A stretch of DNA of 6,925 nt from assembly GCA_937871155.1 (NCBI GenBank), contig CALMXV010000055.1, forward strand, positions 1 through 6,925. Direction: 5' to 3'. Both the position numbers and the translations under genes were made by a program. This stretch comes from an uncultured Taibaiella sp. (GTDB taxonomy: Bacteria; Bacteroidota; Bacteroidia; Chitinophagales; Chitinophagaceae). A model generated the notes under the pieces. It searched no databases. It worked only from the letters and a program-made list of their open reading frames with translations, and was not told the DNA's origin. Shown one piece after another: positions 5,198-6,925 of this stretch. The number at the start of each line of letters is the position of its first letter. Positions within the stretch are counted from its first letter, which is position 1.

Positions 5198-6025
5198 CTT
5201 CAGGTAGATCAAATGCTTTCTAAAAGCAATGTTTGGATGGATAAAATCAAAGAAGTAGCCTTTGATTATTCTCCAAGAATTATAGGTGCCATCCTTGTTT
5301 ATTTAGTGGGAAATTTTGTGATTAATAAATCAGCGAGCTTAATTCGTACTTTATTAATAAAGAGAAACTTTGATTCATCATTACAAACATTTTTACTCTC
5401 TATTTATAAAGTAACACTGCTTATTCTGATGTTCTTAGCAATTGCCGGTATGATCGGGATTGACATCACAGGTTTTGCTGCGTTACTTGCCGGTGTAGGT
5501 ATAGCTATTGGTGCAGCATTAAATGGCTCATTAGGCAACTTAGCAGGAGGTGTGATGTTGATGATATACAAACCTTTTAAGGTTGGTGATATCATAGAAG
5601 CTCAAGGGTGTATGGGTGTGGTGCAAGAGATTGGTATTTTTGGTACTACCATTCTTTCTCCTGAAAACAAAACCATCATCATACCCAATGGTGGCTTATC
5701 AACAGGTGTTATTACCAACTTTAATACCCATGGAAATTTAAGAGTGGATTTAATGATGGCTATTGCAGCAAGTCAGGATATAGATAAGGCTAGAGAAGTG
5801 GCTATCGAAGCTATCAAACAGCACCCAACAGTACTATCATCACCGGCTCCTGAAGTGAATGTACTAAAAGTAGGTGATGGTATGGTGCAACTTGCCATTC
5901 GTCCCTATACTACACAATCGAACTATTGGGATGTATATTTTGGAGTGCAAGAACGTGTGAAAAAAGCTTGGGATGCAGCAAGTGTACAAGCGCCCATCCC
6001 CACTCATATTGCCATTAATAAATAA
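5189..6025 (+). CDS. mscS: Small-conductance mechanosensitive channel, MscS family
   Basis: This inner-membrane channel should open under membrane tension and release solutes during hypo-osmotic shock, working as a homoheptamer. The 278 residues are close to the 286 of E. coli MscS. TM1 is about 30-46, TM2 about 66-90, and the pore helix TM3 about 94-128 with the Gly/Ala-packed GVGIAIGAALNGSLGNLAGG (102-121). KPFKVGDIIE (128-137) begins the beta domain, with IIIPNG (163-168), followed by the alpha/beta vestibule domain to about 275. Aligned with E. coli without gaps around the pore, L105 becomes I105, L109 becomes A109 and Q112 becomes N112, while the kink G113 and G121 are kept. I chose ATG 5189 because it gives this matching numbering; ATG 5213 is a shorter alternative. 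No SD is present. It is monocistronic and convergent with ftsY. Confidence 0.93.
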   Translation: MLLLQVDQMLSKSNVWMDKIKEVAFDYSPRIIGAILVYLVGNFVINKSASLIRTLLIKRNFDSSLQTFLLSIYKVTLLILMFLAIAGMIGIDITGFAALLAGVGIAIGAALNGSLGNLAGGVMLMIYKPFKVGDIIEAQGCMGVVQEIGIFGTTILSPENKTIIIPNGGLSTGVITNFNTHGNLRVDLMMAIAASQDIDKAREVAIEAIKQHPTVLSSPAPEVNVLKVGDGMVQLAIRPYTTQSNYWDVYFGVQERVKKAWDAASVQAPIPTHIAINK

Positions 6026-6048
6026 CGACAGCAATCTTAGTTTTATAT

Positions 6049-6089
6049 AAATGTCTTGCTTCATTCATAGCAAGGCATTTTTTATTTTT
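6049..6089. terminator. Intrinsic terminator between convergent mscS and ftsY
   Basis: AAATGTCTTGCT (6049-6060) pairs with AGCAAGGCATTT (6069-6080) over 12 bp with one G-U pair, around the loop TCATTCAT. On the plus strand, T-runs at 6078-6083 and 6085-6089 complete a strong terminator for mscS, 23 nt after its stop. On the minus strand the hairpin follows the ftsY stop codon directly, but the next bases (TATATAAAACT) are only weakly U-rich. Termination there is therefore probably less efficient. Confidence 0.85.
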
Positions 6090-6925
6090 CCAAACTGAAT
6101 AGACTATCCACAAACTCATATTTGTTGAAAATTTGTAAGTCTTCCATTTTCTCTCCTACACCAATATATTTCACTGGAATCTTAAATTGATTGGCAATAG
6201 CTAAAACCACACCACCTTTAGCAGTACCATCTAGCTTAGTAACTGCTATAGCGGAAACATCAGTAGCCGCTGTAAAATGCTTGGCTTGTTCTAATGCATT
6301 TTGTCCGGTACTACCATCTAAAACTAACAATACTTCGTGCGGAGCCTCAGGCATTTTTTTGCCTATCACTCTACGAATTTTTGATAGCTCGTCCATTAAA
6401 TGTAATTTATTGTGAAGCCTTCCTGCAGTATCAATAATAACGACATCAGCATCCCGAGCTATGCCACTAGCTACTGCATCAAAAGCCACTGAGCTTGGGT
6501 CACTACCCATTTCTTTTTTAACGATGGGCACTTCTACCCGTTCACTCCAAATAGTAAGCTGGTCAACAGCTGCAGCCCGAAACGTATCTGCTGCCCCAAG
6601 GATTACAGATTTCCCATTTTTCTTAAAATTATGTGCTAGTTTCCCAATGGTTGTCGTTTTCCCTACACCATTTACGCCTACTACCAAAATCACATAAGGT
6701 TTCTTCCCTTGTGGTAATTCAAAACTGGCAAACTCGTTGGATTGGGCATCGGTCAACATCCCCATTATTTCTTCTTGTAAGATGGCGTTGAGCTGTGCAG
6801 TGCCTACATATTTATCCTTTGATGCTCTAGCCTCAATTCGTTTGATGATTGCTACTGTCGTATCAATGCCTACATCTGCGGCTACTAATGCATTTTCCAA
6901 CTCATCTAAAACCTCTTCATCTACC
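6082..6925 (-). CDS. ftsY: Signal recognition particle receptor FtsY, NG domain (5' end outside window)
   Basis: FtsY is the membrane-associated GTPase that receives SRP-ribosome complexes and hands nascent membrane proteins to the Sec translocon. About 281 codons are visible, open at the right edge and ending at TAA 6084-6082. The N domain begins in VDEEVLDELENALVAADVG (from 6924). The GTPase elements follow in order: P-loop GVNGVGKTTT (about 6652-6681), DTFRAAAVDQL, which is the SRP-GTPase insertion region, DTAGRL (DTAG at 6432-6421), TKLDGTAKGG (TKLD at 6240-6229) and the closing GVGEKMEDLQIFN. DTFRAAA, TGQNA and the C-terminus (NKYEFVDSLFSLEK) fit FtsY and not Ffh, which would carry an M domain here. 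The TTG at 6900 is internal and not a start, because the frame stays open upstream and the N domain is already under way. Whether an acidic A domain precedes it cannot be seen. Confidence 0.97.
   Translation of the reverse strand, partial: VDEEVLDELENALVAADVGIDTTVAIIKRIEARASKDKYVGTAQLNAILQEEIMGMLTDAQSNEFASFELPQGKKPYVILVVGVNGVGKTTTIGKLAHNFKKNGKSVILGAADTFRAAAVDQLTIWSERVEVPIVKKEMGSDPSSVAFDAVASGIARDADVVIIDTAGRLHNKLHLMDELSKIRRVIGKKMPEAPHEVLLVLDGSTGQNALEQAKHFTAATDVSAIAVTKLDGTAKGGVVLAIANQFKIPVKYIGVGEKMEDLQIFNKYEFVDSLFSLEK

Noticed and set aside
5404..6064. Minus-strand open frames across mscS
   Set aside because: They are shadows of the channel coding sequence. The second also runs into the terminator region and lacks any recognisable motif.
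6191..6697. Two plus-strand open frames within ftsY
   Set aside because: Both are antisense to conserved GTPase motifs of FtsY and are explained by its codon pattern.

Overview
The window looks like chromosomal DNA of an AT-rich member of the Bacteroidota, possibly a Chitinophagales-type bacterium (tentative). The RpoB N-terminus reads like Bacteroidota RpoB (for example [15 protein letters not shown] and [19 protein letters not shown]). The promoter upstream of rpoB has the Bacteroidota form TTTG-N20-TATATTTG. Apart from rpoB, starts are preceded by A-rich sequence instead of Shine-Dalgarno (SD) sequences. No mobile element, CRISPR array, tRNA or rRNA is visible.

Layout. (1) Positions 1-1387, minus strand: the first 462 codons of rpoB, cut by the window edge just before the region where rifampicin-resistance mutations map. 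(2) Positions 1388-1660: a divergent control region with a strong rpoB promoter, a leader of about 130 nt carrying a 9-bp hairpin, a 13-codon upstream ORF and an unusually strong SD, plus a 23-bp palindrome. (3) Positions 1661-2326, plus strand: a ferredoxin/flavodoxin-NADP+ reductase-like flavoprotein followed by a terminator-like hairpin. (4) Positions 2476-2955: an M15_4-like zinc peptidase domain protein whose usual catalytic acid is Gln. (5) Positions 3084-4148 and 4177-4746: an exported alpha/beta hydrolase and a YdeI/OmpD-associated family protein, probably co-transcribed. (6) Positions 4747-5188: 442 bp without a convincing gene, containing two near-identical hairpins that differ by a compensatory base-pair swap, a possible gene relic, and repeated heptamers leading into the next start codon. 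(7) Positions 5189-6025: an MscS-type mechanosensitive channel. (8) Positions 6026-6081: a terminator hairpin between convergent genes. (9) Positions 6082-6925, minus strand: the NG domain of FtsY, open at the right edge.

The genes do not form one pathway. rpoB and ftsY are core housekeeping genes, and the five plus-strand genes between them are metabolic, envelope or stress functions. No complete novel multi-gene system is evident. The most unusual material is non-coding: the rpoB leader architecture, the covarying twin hairpins near 4876-4952, and the heptamers that could sequester the mscS start.
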